From positions 2,356,001 to 2,420,000 of the forward strand of contig NZ_CP101156.1 of assembly GCF_024298845.1 (NCBI RefSeq): a stretch of DNA of 64,000 nt, written 5' to 3'. The position numbers and the translations under genes were made by a program. Shown here in pieces: positions 7,626 through 15,019 of this stretch (positions are counted from its first letter, which is position 1; each line of letters begins with the position of its first letter). The stretch comes from Natronosalvus amylolyticus. GTDB taxonomy: Archaea; Halobacteriota; Halobacteria; Halobacteriales; Natrialbaceae. The notes beneath the pieces were generated by a model. That model saw nothing but the letters and a program-made list of their open reading frames with translations. It was not told where the DNA came from and did not search any database.

Positions 7626-7897
7626 GAGACCGGCTCTTTCGGCTGCAAGCCATCGTCGTGCACGCGCTCAAACGCCTCCGCGTTTTCCCGCTCGAAGCCT
7701 TTCATTTCCTCGATATTGGCATAATAATATGAAAGGGCTTCATAGACGGACGCCAGCGAGATATCGTACTGGTCAGCGACATACGCTGGGGTCTGCCCAC
7801 CACCGACCACTTTCCCGGCGATGTGTCGGACGCCAATCCGGGTTCCCTCGATCCGAGGTTCCCCGCCAAGGATGTCTTCATCGGCGACGATCGTCAT
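7622..7897 (-). CDS. DUF433 (VapB-like) antitoxin
   Basis: A 91-residue protein with the DUF433 hallmark: DILGGEPRIEGTRIGVRHIA (about residues 8-27), then a helix-turn-helix segment VADQYDISLASVYEALSYYY. DUF433 proteins are DNA-binding antitoxins paired with DUF5615 PIN-like toxins. Here the toxin is cut short, so this antitoxin is orphaned on this evidence. It could still repress its own promoter or neutralise a related toxin elsewhere. The gene lies between the third MNT/HEPN pair and repeat copy 4, facing the pair. Confidence 0.8.
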   Translation of the reverse strand: MTIVADEDILGGEPRIEGTRIGVRHIAGKVVGGGQTPAYVADQYDISLASVYEALSYYYANIEEMKGFERENAEAFERVHDDGLQPKEPVS

Positions 7898-7966
7898 AGT
7901 GCTCTAGTCGGGTTGCGTTCGTTTATCTGTTTTTGTGAGAGGCAGAATCGGAGTGGATCCCCATCC

Positions 7967-8313
7967 TCGAGTTCTCGAAGCATCGCCTCGCGGTTCGCAA
8001 ACGCATCGAACGAACGCCCGTGGGTACACCGAACACCGGTTGGTCATCCCGGTAGATGCAGAGATCCCCCGCGAGGCAGAAAACTCGAGTGAGACCACAC
8101 CACCAGAGACAGCTGACATCCTCGAGTGACCCTGGACACCCCGAAATACCCTCCCTCGAGAGAGGACCCATCTCTCACACGAATACCTGAACCACGCACT
8201 CGAGCGGTCTGTTAGTGGGTTGGGTACTGGATAGTGGATCGCTCGAGCAGTCCTCGGCAGTCGTACAACGGGACACCCTCAGACCGGTCACCGAGGACGA
8301 CGGTTGTCTACGG
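7967..8313 (+). repeat. Cassette repeat, copy 4
   Basis: One of the most complete copies. It starts near TCCTCGAGTTCTCGAAGCAT, matching copy 1 at 2455, runs through the segment encoding HRLVIPVDAEIP and PPETADILE with its stop at 8129, and ends at GACGACGGTTGTCTACGG (8296-8313). The frame is open from 7935 to the stop but shifted at its start relative to the parent. The stop codon of the PIN toxin on the other strand lies seven bases beyond the repeat end. No other gene is visible in 7898-8319. Confidence 0.85.
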
Positions 8314-8319
8314 ATATTA

Positions 8320-8709
8320 TCACAACAAATCGGTGGGTGAGAGAGCACCAGCTTCCTGGAGTTCCCCATCAAATGAAACAAGCTCAGCGTCGTGACCTTG
8401 TGCACACGCGAGGATAAGACAGTCAAGTGGATACAGTAAGGTCTCTTGCTGCAAGCGGTTTGCATCCATCATATCAGACGCATCTGGGATGACGATACTG
8501 ACATCTTGAGTAATCTCGTCTTGGATGGACTGGGCAGCAGGGAGTTCGAGCCGATTTTTCTTGGTAAGAACGGTTCGGAGTTCCATGAGATTGAGTGTTG
8601 ATGTTAAAAACTCATGTTCAGTGTTCAAAAGTTCCGCGGCAATCTCACCGCTCTCCGGCTCATCGGTGACAATGGCGACGAAGAGATTGGTATCTAGAAA
8701 AATCCTCAT
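8320..8709 (-). CDS. PIN-domain RNase toxin (VapC type)
   Basis: A 129-residue PIN protein. The acids expected for Mg-dependent RNase activity are visible: D6 in FLDTNLFVA, E43 in LNLMELRTVL, D95 in YPLDCLILACA and D114 in SFDGEL. The length is standard for VapC. It overlaps the small gene upstream by four bases (ATGA), the usual antitoxin-toxin order. VapC toxins cleave specific tRNAs or rRNA; which target applies here cannot be told. This pair is the fourth cassette and the only one entirely on the minus strand. Confidence 0.85.
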   Translation of the reverse strand: MRIFLDTNLFVAIVTDEPESGEIAAELLNTEHEFLTSTLNLMELRTVLTKKNRLELPAAQSIQDEITQDVSIVIPDASDMMDANRLQQETLLYPLDCLILACAQGHDAELVSFDGELQEAGALSPTDLL

Positions 8710-8858
8710 GTCCGCTCGCGAAGACGCCGGACTTCCTCAACGGAGTCAATGTCAAGTTCGTTAGCCAGTCCGCGAAGACGGTCGCCTAATGGTGGGCGAT
8801 CTTCATTGATTTCCTTTGACTGAGTGAACTCAGTGACGTCATCAGCGTAGACTCCCAT
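8706..8858 (-). CDS. Short antitoxin of the PIN toxin (VapB-like)
   Basis: A 50-residue protein from ATG 8858, where an AT-rich TATA-like stretch (TTTTATCTAT) lies about 20-30 bases upstream. Longer in-frame starts run into repeat copy 5 and are rejected. It reads MGVYADDVTEFTQ and ends with a helix DIDSVEEVRRLRER; the C-terminal part fits short haloarchaeal antitoxins that wrap the PIN domain. No clear AbrB or RHH DNA-binding motif is seen, so autoregulation is uncertain. The four-base overlap with the toxin supports the assignment. Confidence 0.65.
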   Translation of the reverse strand: MGVYADDVTEFTQSKEINEDRPPLGDRLRGLANELDIDSVEEVRRLRERT

Positions 8859-8908
8859 GGCAATATACACGAAGTCAATAGATAAAACAGTTCGGCACGT
8901 CCCCTCCT

Positions 8909-9112
8909 CGAACTGTCGGACCATTGCCTTGCGGTTCGCAAGCGCACCGAGCGAAAGAACGGTCTCGAGTACACCGAACGCCGGCAGATTATAAAAAGTC
9001 GAACGGTCTGTTGGTGGGTTGGCTACTGGAGGGTGGGTCACTCGAGCAGTCCTCGGCAGTCGTACAACGGGACACCCTCAGACTGGTCTCCGAAGATGAC
9101 GACTGTTCACGG
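8909..9112 (+). repeat. Cassette repeat, copy 5 (internal deletion)
   Basis: Starts at TCCTCGAACTGTCGGACCAT like copies 1 and 4 and keeps CGCACCGAGCGAAAGAACGG and TACACCGAACGCCGGC. It then jumps, after ATTATAAAAAGTCGAA, straight to CGGTCTGTTGGTGGGTTGG and ends at GACGACTGTTCACGG (9098-9112). About 150 bases in the middle, including the stop region, are missing. It closes the cassette array; the surface-protein gene ends 40 bases further on. Confidence 0.8.
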
Positions 9113-9152
9113 GCTCGATGGTGCCTGCTACCTTTGCTCGAGATGCCAATAT

Positions 9153-10529
9153 TCACTCCGGGATATACGGGTCTAGGTACCCTTGGGAATACACCACGGC
9201 GACGCCTGCGGCCACGGTTGCAACCAGTCCGATCGAAATCAAGAGCCAGGGCGTCCCGCTTTCCTCGTCGATGGTGGATTCCGGATCCGGCGTTTGTTCG
9301 CCGTCATCGGCTTCCGAGCCTTCAGCATCGTCGACTCCAGAGTCGGTGTCGCCTGAATCTGCGTCAGCTCCTGGACCCTCGGCGTCGTCAGACCCCGAGT
9401 CGGTGTCGCCCGAATCATCGTCGGCTCCCGAGTCGGTCCCACTTGAATCGTCGTCAGCCCCCGAATCGGCCTCGTCTGCATCGTCGTCCGAACCGGATTC
9501 CACCTCGGTGACGGTCACCGTACCCACTGACTCGTCGTCCAGCGAGATGGGTACCGTTCCTGGGTGATAAAGCGCGGCGTCGAATACGACCGTCTCGGAA
9601 CTTCCGCCGGCGAGGGAAACGCTCTCGTTGTCCACCTCCTCGCCATCGACGAGCAGTTTCACTTCGTACGAGCCCGTCTCGTCACCAACGTTCGTCACGG
9701 TCCCTGACACCGTGATCTCCTCGCCTACCTCGATCTCGGTCGGCTCGAGCGCGAGTTCGGAGAGTTCGAACGCGGCGGGGTCATCATCGTCCGGCGGCGA
9801 TGGTGGCGCTGGCGGTGCTGGTGGGGGACTCGAGGAGTCGTCGTCACTCGAGGCCGTCGAAAGCGACAGGCGGTGGTCACCGGCCGGGAGAGTGATTACA
9901 AGCGTGCCGTTCGAGCTGGCGTCGACCTCCTCGTCAATGGCGTCCGAATCCAGGCTCTCGATCGAGATCGAATCGCCCTCCTCGAGACCGGTGTCGTGGA
10001 TGGTTAACGTGACGGAGTCGTTTGCCTCGTACGCCAGGTCTGCCACGTCGTCGACCTCGAAGTCAATATCTCCGAATAAGAGTGCCTCGAGCGAGCCGTT
10101 GATCGTCATCCCTGGGGTGTCCGCGGGATCGATCAGGACGTCGTTCGCCGATGCGTTGACTGCCGCGACACAGGTGCGGTCGTTATCACGTTCTTCCAGC
10201 CGGAGTTCGGCCGCACCAGCCGCCACAAATGAGACGTTCGCAATATCCGCGCCCTCGAGCGAGACGGTCTCGTTGTCCGGGAACGTGGGATATGCCTCAT
10301 CGGCACCGGTGGCGTTGTCAGTGACTTCGAGACCGCTATCGGTCACGTACACCGGGCCGCCGCCGGACCCGTCGGCACACTCGAGAGACTGGTCGGCCGC
10401 AAGTGTCGGACCAGCCAGCCCGACCGTCAAAGCGCCGACTGCGAGCAAGCAGACGAGCAGGGCCACGAAGAGCCGCCTCGATCGGCTCGCGTTCGCCAAT
10501 TCTCGGTCACGTATCGAGTTCGATGCCAC
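9153..10529 (-). CDS. Secreted/anchored CARDB-domain protein with Asp-rich stalk (module 1)
   Basis: A 458-residue protein from GTG 10529. Residues 1-45 are a signal region (RRLFVALLVCLLAVGAL then AGPTLAAD). Residues 48-230 form a beta-rich domain with two Cys (SLECADGSGGGPVYVTDSGL and DRTCVAAVNAS). A Pro-rich hinge follows (PPPAPPAPPSPP). Residues 255-345 are a CARDB-like adhesion fold (VGEEITVSGTVTNVGDETG). Residues 350-425 are an Asp/Ser/Gly stalk, and a C-terminal TM (LLISIGLVATVAAGVAVVY) anchors it. The start overlaps the stop of the beta-repeat gene upstream, so the two form one operon. A paralogous pair lies at 19257-22056. Surface display is well supported; the partner or ligand is unknown. 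Confidence 0.75.
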   Translation of the reverse strand: MASNSIRDRELANASRSRRLFVALLVCLLAVGALTVGLAGPTLAADQSLECADGSGGGPVYVTDSGLEVTDNATGADEAYPTFPDNETVSLEGADIANVSFVAAGAAELRLEERDNDRTCVAAVNASANDVLIDPADTPGMTINGSLEALLFGDIDFEVDDVADLAYEANDSVTLTIHDTGLEEGDSISIESLDSDAIDEEVDASSNGTLVITLPAGDHRLSLSTASSDDDSSSPPPAPPAPPSPPDDDDPAAFELSELALEPTEIEVGEEITVSGTVTNVGDETGSYEVKLLVDGEEVDNESVSLAGGSSETVVFDAALYHPGTVPISLDDESVGTVTVTEVESGSDDDADEADSGADDDSSGTDSGADDDSGDTDSGSDDAEGPGADADSGDTDSGVDDAEGSEADDGEQTPDPESTIDEESGTPWLLISIGLVATVAAGVAVVYSQGYLDPYIPE

Positions 10530-10530
10530 G

Positions 10531-11946
10531 TCATGGCCCCCCGTTCGAGAATTCGGTTTTGGTCGTCCGTATCGTCGCTACCCATCGAGTGTCTCGACTG
10601 TTATCGACGCCCGACGTGATCGAAACCTCGAGAGAATCGTTGCTATCGTCGAAGCCAATATCGACGCTTCCCAGCTCCTCGTCTTCAAATTCGCTGACGA
10701 TTCTGGTATGGATCGTCGACATCGTTCCGTCGTTCGTCACGGATCCATCGATGTGCCAGGACGCCCCCTCGTGGAAGAGCGTTCGTCCAAGGATCTGTGC
10801 GGTGAACGCTATCGAGCAGTCGACAGGTACCTCGATTCGTTCTTCCTCGCCGTCGAGGAACAACTCAACCTGCTGGTTACTGGCCGAGGTCTCGTTCCGG
10901 AGGACGTACGTCGATGCTTGTGCATCGCCAGCCGTTTCGAAACTGCCACTCGCGTAGGCGAACTGGCCGTGCATATCGGCTTTGGCCTCATCCCCACCGG
11001 GAATGGTTGCGAACCTCGAGTTTACCTCATTCCGATGGCCGCCACCGATCGTTCCGTACATGGGGATACCAGGCATGTTCGACGTCATCGTTGCATTGTC
11101 GGCGCCACCCGATATCGTCGAAAACGGCTGGGAAGCGTTGTTCTGAACACCGCCGCCAACCGTCGACCAGAGCTCATCCGCCACGTTTTCCTGACCGCCG
11201 CCAACTGTCGCGTGATGATTGTTGGTCGCATTATTTTCCCCGCCACCAATCGACGCGTAGTCGGTTCCAGCCGCGTTATCCGCCCCACCGGCGACCGTCG
11301 CAAACTCTCCCTCCGCGGTGTTGTCACCACCCCCGGAGATTGTCGCGGAATTTCCGTGGACTTTGTTCGTCAACCCGCCGCCGACCGTCCCGTAGATGCC
11401 CGTAACCTCGTTGCCATCGTCGCTGCCGAAGTCACCGCCACCGCCAGATATCGTCGCCCCGCTGACGTCCCCGACGCTGTTGTTCGGGTGGCCAGCGACG
11501 ATATTTCCGGCCTCGCTCGGATCGTCGGCGTCCTGGACGGCGAGTTCGAACACGTTCGAATCGGTTTCGGAGACACCCGTAATCGACGTTGTATACAGCT
11601 CATCGAGCGGCCGGTCTTCGGTCCCGAGTTGTCCCTGTGACTCCACCTGACTCGCCGAGGCCGATGTCACACCTAGACCAACCAGGCCGGCAAGGCCGAT
11701 CCCAGTCAGCGCCGAACGGCGACTGACAGACGGGCCTCCCGCTGGTTTATCACAGACCTCGTCGGGAGTATCCCCATCGAGTTGTTCGAGTTTCGCCCGC
11801 TGTGCCTCGAGTCGGTCTGCTTGCCGTTCGATCGTCTCCCGTTGGCTCTCGAGTACTGACTCGAGAGTGTCGATCCGGTCTTCGAGAGACGGGTCGTCTG
11901 TTTCCATTGAACGCTGCCTCGGCTCTGAGTGGCGTCGATCAGTCAT
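10531..11946 (-). CDS. Coiled-coil, Tat signal and YadA-head-like beta-repeat protein (module 1)
   Basis: A 471-residue protein (an ATG at 11907 is an alternative start). Residues 20-62 are a coiled coil (LESVLESQRETIERQADRL). A twin-arginine segment SRRSALTGIGLAGLVGLG lies at about 75-95, followed by ASASQ, so the coil sits ahead of the signal. GTEDRPLDELYT follows. Residues 160-330 carry about nine imperfect 14-15 residue repeats of the form ATVGGGxxNxA, the pattern of left-handed beta-roll heads of trimeric autotransporters such as YadA. A C-terminal beta domain (350-471) may be a cap. Export by Tat is typical of haloarchaea. No membrane anchor is seen after the signal; it may depend on its operon partner. 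Confidence 0.65.
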   Translation of the reverse strand: MTDRRHSEPRQRSMETDDPSLEDRIDTLESVLESQRETIERQADRLEAQRAKLEQLDGDTPDEVCDKPAGGPSVSRRSALTGIGLAGLVGLGVTSASASQVESQGQLGTEDRPLDELYTTSITGVSETDSNVFELAVQDADDPSEAGNIVAGHPNNSVGDVSGATISGGGGDFGSDDGNEVTGIYGTVGGGLTNKVHGNSATISGGGDNTAEGEFATVAGGADNAAGTDYASIGGGENNATNNHHATVGGGQENVADELWSTVGGGVQNNASQPFSTISGGADNATMTSNMPGIPMYGTIGGGHRNEVNSRFATIPGGDEAKADMHGQFAYASGSFETAGDAQASTYVLRNETSASNQQVELFLDGEEERIEVPVDCSIAFTAQILGRTLFHEGASWHIDGSVTNDGTMSTIHTRIVSEFEDEELGSVDIGFDDSNDSLEVSITSGVDNSRDTRWVATIRTTKTEFSNGGP

Positions 11947-12432
11947 CGGCGACCACCCCGTCTAACGGAACGAGATTCTGGACGGTCACACGAGGCACAG
12001 CCTACACTGGCTCGAGTTCTCCGTCGGCGAGACGGGCGTAATCGAACAGACGAACAATGCTTCCAGCGACCGCCCGTCTGTCCCGAATGGGTCTTGGACC
12101 TCCTTCGCGTACGTTGAAGGGAGTTCGTATCGAGGCAGTCAATCGACCGATCCGTGCCAAACCGTTCTTGTAAAGGTGGAATAACAGTCATAGTTTCGTC
12201 CACGTGCCAGCGCGTCCAGTTCGACCGGCGACGGCGATGCCAACGGACTAGCCCTGGCTCGAGTTCACCAATACTTGCGACGATACCGCCTTCATGTTAC
12301 GGCACACTACAGTGTTTCACGGCGTGACATCCTCCCCGTGGTATACAGTGACCCGTGGAATTCTCGCAGTTCTCTTTAAATTAGAGAGGCCAGATTTAAC
12401 TAACAGTGGTGAGTATGCCCTTATAGTAACAA
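11947..12432. other. Intergenic stretch with possible decayed small ORFs and an IS-end-like motif
   Basis: No confident gene. A plus-strand frame (about 11963-12185) has coding-like codon use and reads SVGETGVIEQTNN and WTSFAYVEGSS before its stop at about 12185, but has no good start. A minus-strand frame from 12203 begins with QERFGTDRSIDCLD, which resembles QRFGTNCVID in the small gene ahead of module 2, so it may be the decayed counterpart. TGACATCCTCCCC at 12325-12337 resembles the right-end hairpin start of IS200/IS605 elements here, without the rest of the element. An AT-rich stretch at 12370-12430 would hold the Fic gene promoter. Confidence 0.3.
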
Positions 12433-13608
12433 ATGTACTTCAGGGAGTTATCCGAAGAGGCACCTGGGCGACTTATACCATATGATCAGCGACCATATTA
12501 TAAACCCGACCCACTCCCACCTGAGGGCGGATTTCAACTCGAGAAAGAATTCTATGAGATCCTGTCGGAGGCGACGTTCTGGCTCGGAAAGCTCAGCGGG
12601 TTCAGTCTACAGACTGATTTCGCACCAGTGTTGTACACGTCTTTGCTTCGTAAAGAAGCGATAGAATCGTCCGAAATCGAGGGGGCAAATATCGATTACA
12701 ACGCGTTGTATAGTTTCGAGACTCGATCGCTGGACGGTGATGGTTCAGTCGACGAGCAAGCGACAGCTTCGGATGAAACGAAAGATGTGCAAGAAGTCCT
12801 CAACTACGAACGAGCACTCAAAAGCGGGATCAACGCACTTGACCAGGGTGAGGGAATCTCCATCGAACTGTTGCATACCCTCCATGAAATGCTCCTTTTC
12901 GATGTTCCAGAAACTCGCCGAGATACAGACACCATCGGTGAGTTCAAGACAGTCCCGAATCACTTAGGAGAGTTCGTCCCACCCGTTCCGAGCGCAGTTG
13001 ACGGGCTAATGGATGCGTTAATGACGTATATCCGAACAGGTGGAAGTTACCATCCGCTGATCGATATTGCACTCACGCATTATCAGTTCGAGACAGTTCA
13101 TCCATACGGAGATGGTAACGGCCGACTCGGGCGTCTACTCATCACATTACAACTGTATGATCAAGCGTACCTCGAGCAGCCAATCCTGTATCTGAGCGAA
13201 TATTTCAATCGCCACAAAGAGACGTATGTCGATCGAATGAACGCTGTCCGCAAGCACGGAGAGTGGGACGCTTGGCTCGAGTTCTTCGTAACGGGCCTCC
13301 GGCATCAGGCCGAGGAAGCCTTGCTTCGCTCCCGAGAGTTACACACCTTGCAAAAGGAGTACGAAGACGAATACGTCGACATCTCAACTACCTCTGCTCG
13401 GTTGGCGTGTAAGCTCTTCGAGCAGCCGTATCTAACCGCAGGCGTTGTCCAGGAGTTGCTCGGTGTCACGGCTCCGACCGCTTATCGAGCGATCAACAAA
13501 CTCGAGGAAGCGGGTGTCCTCGAGGAAACGACTGGGAAAGAACGGAACCGAGAATACCGTGCAAGGGAAATCTTCGAGATTCTCGAACAGCCACCACAAA
13601 CATACTGA
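12433..13608 (+). CDS. Fic-domain protein with winged helix (class II, self-inhibited)
   Basis: A 391-residue protein. An N-terminal helix carries the inhibitory motif SSEIEGANI at about residues 77-85, as in class II Fic proteins. The catalytic motif HPYGDGNGRLGR is complete at about 218-229. The C-terminal 65 residues form a winged helix (VVQELLGVTAPTAYRAINKL). Fic enzymes transfer AMP, or other nucleotide groups, from NTPs to protein hydroxyls. This architecture is frequent on mobile DNA, where it may act as a regulator or a toxin-like factor. The gene stands alone; an IS-end remnant lies after it. Function beyond AMP transfer is unknown. Confidence 0.85.
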   Translation: MYFRELSEEAPGRLIPYDQRPYYKPDPLPPEGGFQLEKEFYEILSEATFWLGKLSGFSLQTDFAPVLYTSLLRKEAIESSEIEGANIDYNALYSFETRSLDGDGSVDEQATASDETKDVQEVLNYERALKSGINALDQGEGISIELLHTLHEMLLFDVPETRRDTDTIGEFKTVPNHLGEFVPPVPSAVDGLMDALMTYIRTGGSYHPLIDIALTHYQFETVHPYGDGNGRLGRLLITLQLYDQAYLEQPILYLSEYFNRHKETYVDRMNAVRKHGEWDAWLEFFVTGLRHQAEEALLRSRELHTLQKEYEDEYVDISTTSARLACKLFEQPYLTAGVVQELLGVTAPTAYRAINKLEEAGVLEETTGKERNREYRAREIFEILEQPPQTY

Positions 13609-13724
13609 ACAAAGAACGCCCTCGAGTACTCAAAACGTCGACTAATAAACGAGAGTTCCTCCGGTATGCTACCGGTTCTCCTTGAGTGCGGTTTGGAACC
13701 TCGAACGCCACACTCGGCGGAAAT

Positions 13725-13778
13725 CCGATGGACGGATTCCACGTCCTTCAGGGCGTGGAGGAGGTCAAGTACTCAACC
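13725..13778 (+). repeat. Solo right-end hairpin of an IS200/IS605 (IS1341-type) element
   Basis: GATTCCACGTCCTTCAGG then GCGTGGAGGAGGTCAAG folds into a hairpin (CCACG-TCCTTCAGGG-CGTGG). It is the reverse complement of the TGACCTCCTCC/CTGAAG ends found next to the tnpB genes in this window. No tnpB is present on its left, so it is a remnant, or a stand-alone guide-RNA-type end. Confidence 0.5.
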
Positions 13779-13806
13779 GTAGAACCTCAAGTACCTCCAT
13801 GGACGC

Positions 13807-15018
13807 TCAAAGAATCGACTCGAGAACCTCACGCAACCTGTCAGTGTCAACCTCGAGGTCGCTGTGTCGAAATTCGCCGCCTGCTTGGGCGTGGGGGAGA
13901 CAGGAGACGTACTCGTAGTCGATATCCAGCAGGTTCGCCAGGACGTAGTGGTGAATGTTTTCCTCGGCGTCGAGAACCATCTCGAGGAGTGTCGGATCCT
14001 CGCCAAAGATAACGTTCGAGAGGCCAGCACCATAGGGGCCGACAACCATCTCCGCATTTGAAAAGAGACGAACCTGGTCGCTAAATGATAGCCGGCCGGG
14101 TTCGTAGACTTCGAACGCATACTCCTCGAGGACCTCGAGTACCTCACGTCGGTTGTGGAGACGTCGCCGTGGAGCATCGGCCCGTGAAATGAAGATTCGG
14201 TCGCCAAACGAGCCCGATCCAGGTGATACATTTTGTCGCATACGATTGCGAACCCACTGGAGATCACGCATGGACGGGTACGTAGGTATCTGACTCCAGG
14301 TCAGAAAACGGTGTGATGGGACCAACAACTGCTGGACGTGAACCGGATCGCTCCCCGTCTGCTGGAGAGACTCAAGTGGATACCCCAGCAGCGACAGGGA
14401 CTCTCGCTGCCAGCTACTCAACTCCCCTCTGATGATGAGTGTCGGCTCTTCACCCGTTTCTCTCATGTAGGCTTCGTAGGCCCAGAGCTTCGGGAGGACT
14501 TCGAACGTCCAGTGGCCGAATCCGGTGAAAAAACCCGTGAGCAAGAACCCCGAGTCGACCGTTGACGTGGGCCTGGTTCGAGCATACGATCCCAAGATTG
14601 CATCGGTAAGTGAGACGTTAGCGGCGAACGTCTCGCGTTCTTTCCACCCGTCCTGACGTGCTTTTGCCGTCCCGATCGCCGATGGCGAGATGTATCGCCC
14701 ATCGAGATTGATGATCGGCTCGGATCCAATCAGCACCGCATCCTGAAACTCACAAACATCCCGTGGGGTGGCGATTGCCTGGCCATCGACGGCTGGTATG
14801 AAAGCAGGGTGTGGGGGGTCGTGCAAGCCATCGTATCGGAACTGTGATTTAGCACCCTCTTCAACGCGGATGACATCTGACGCACGAGAATACACCGCAT
14901 CGTCCTCCTCAACCAGAAGGCGCCGGCGAAAGGGCTCCTTCGCGCCCGCGAGGCCCAACCCCAGTACCCCATCCTTGCGATACTTATACCGCGCCCGCTC
15001 GAGGAAATCTGGAGCCAT
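13807..15018 (-). CDS. Glycosyltransferase family 61-like protein
   Basis: A 403-residue protein from ATG 15018, ten codons after the stop of the neighbouring sulfatase gene would allow. The central region FLLTGFFTGFGHWTFEVLPK (about 165-185) and the C-terminal block SFSDQVRLFSNAEMVVGPYG followed by AGLSNVIF are typical of GT61/DUF563 transferases. There the GAGL..NVIF segment binds the nucleotide sugar. It is cytoplasmic, with no signal. It overlaps functionally with the sulfatase-fold gene just upstream (two-base gap) and the epimerase beyond, so it probably adds a sugar to a surface glycan or an S-layer glycan. The acceptor is unknown. Confidence 0.75.
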   Translation of the reverse strand: MAPDFLERARYKYRKDGVLGLGLAGAKEPFRRRLLVEEDDAVYSRASDVIRVEEGAKSQFRYDGLHDPPHPAFIPAVDGQAIATPRDVCEFQDAVLIGSEPIINLDGRYISPSAIGTAKARQDGWKERETFAANVSLTDAILGSYARTRPTSTVDSGFLLTGFFTGFGHWTFEVLPKLWAYEAYMRETGEEPTLIIRGELSSWQRESLSLLGYPLESLQQTGSDPVHVQQLLVPSHRFLTWSQIPTYPSMRDLQWVRNRMRQNVSPGSGSFGDRIFISRADAPRRRLHNRREVLEVLEEYAFEVYEPGRLSFSDQVRLFSNAEMVVGPYGAGLSNVIFGEDPTLLEMVLDAEENIHHYVLANLLDIDYEYVSCLPHAQAGGEFRHSDLEVDTDRLREVLESIL

Positions 15019-15019
15019 G

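Noticed and set aside
2455-9112. CRISPR-like array, because of the regularly recurring repeats
   Set aside because: The repeats are about 200-350 bases long, are 1-2 kb apart and enclose whole genes. There is no short repeat/spacer pattern and no cas gene.
2455-9112. Integron
   Set aside because: No integrase gene, no attI or attC-type hairpin set; the repeats include a coding end, unlike attC sites.
9628-11640. A 670-residue plus-strand open frame rich in Ser and Thr
   Set aside because: It is the antisense of the two surface-protein genes. In GC-rich haloarchaeal DNA such mirror frames are expected, and it lacks domains or a start signal.
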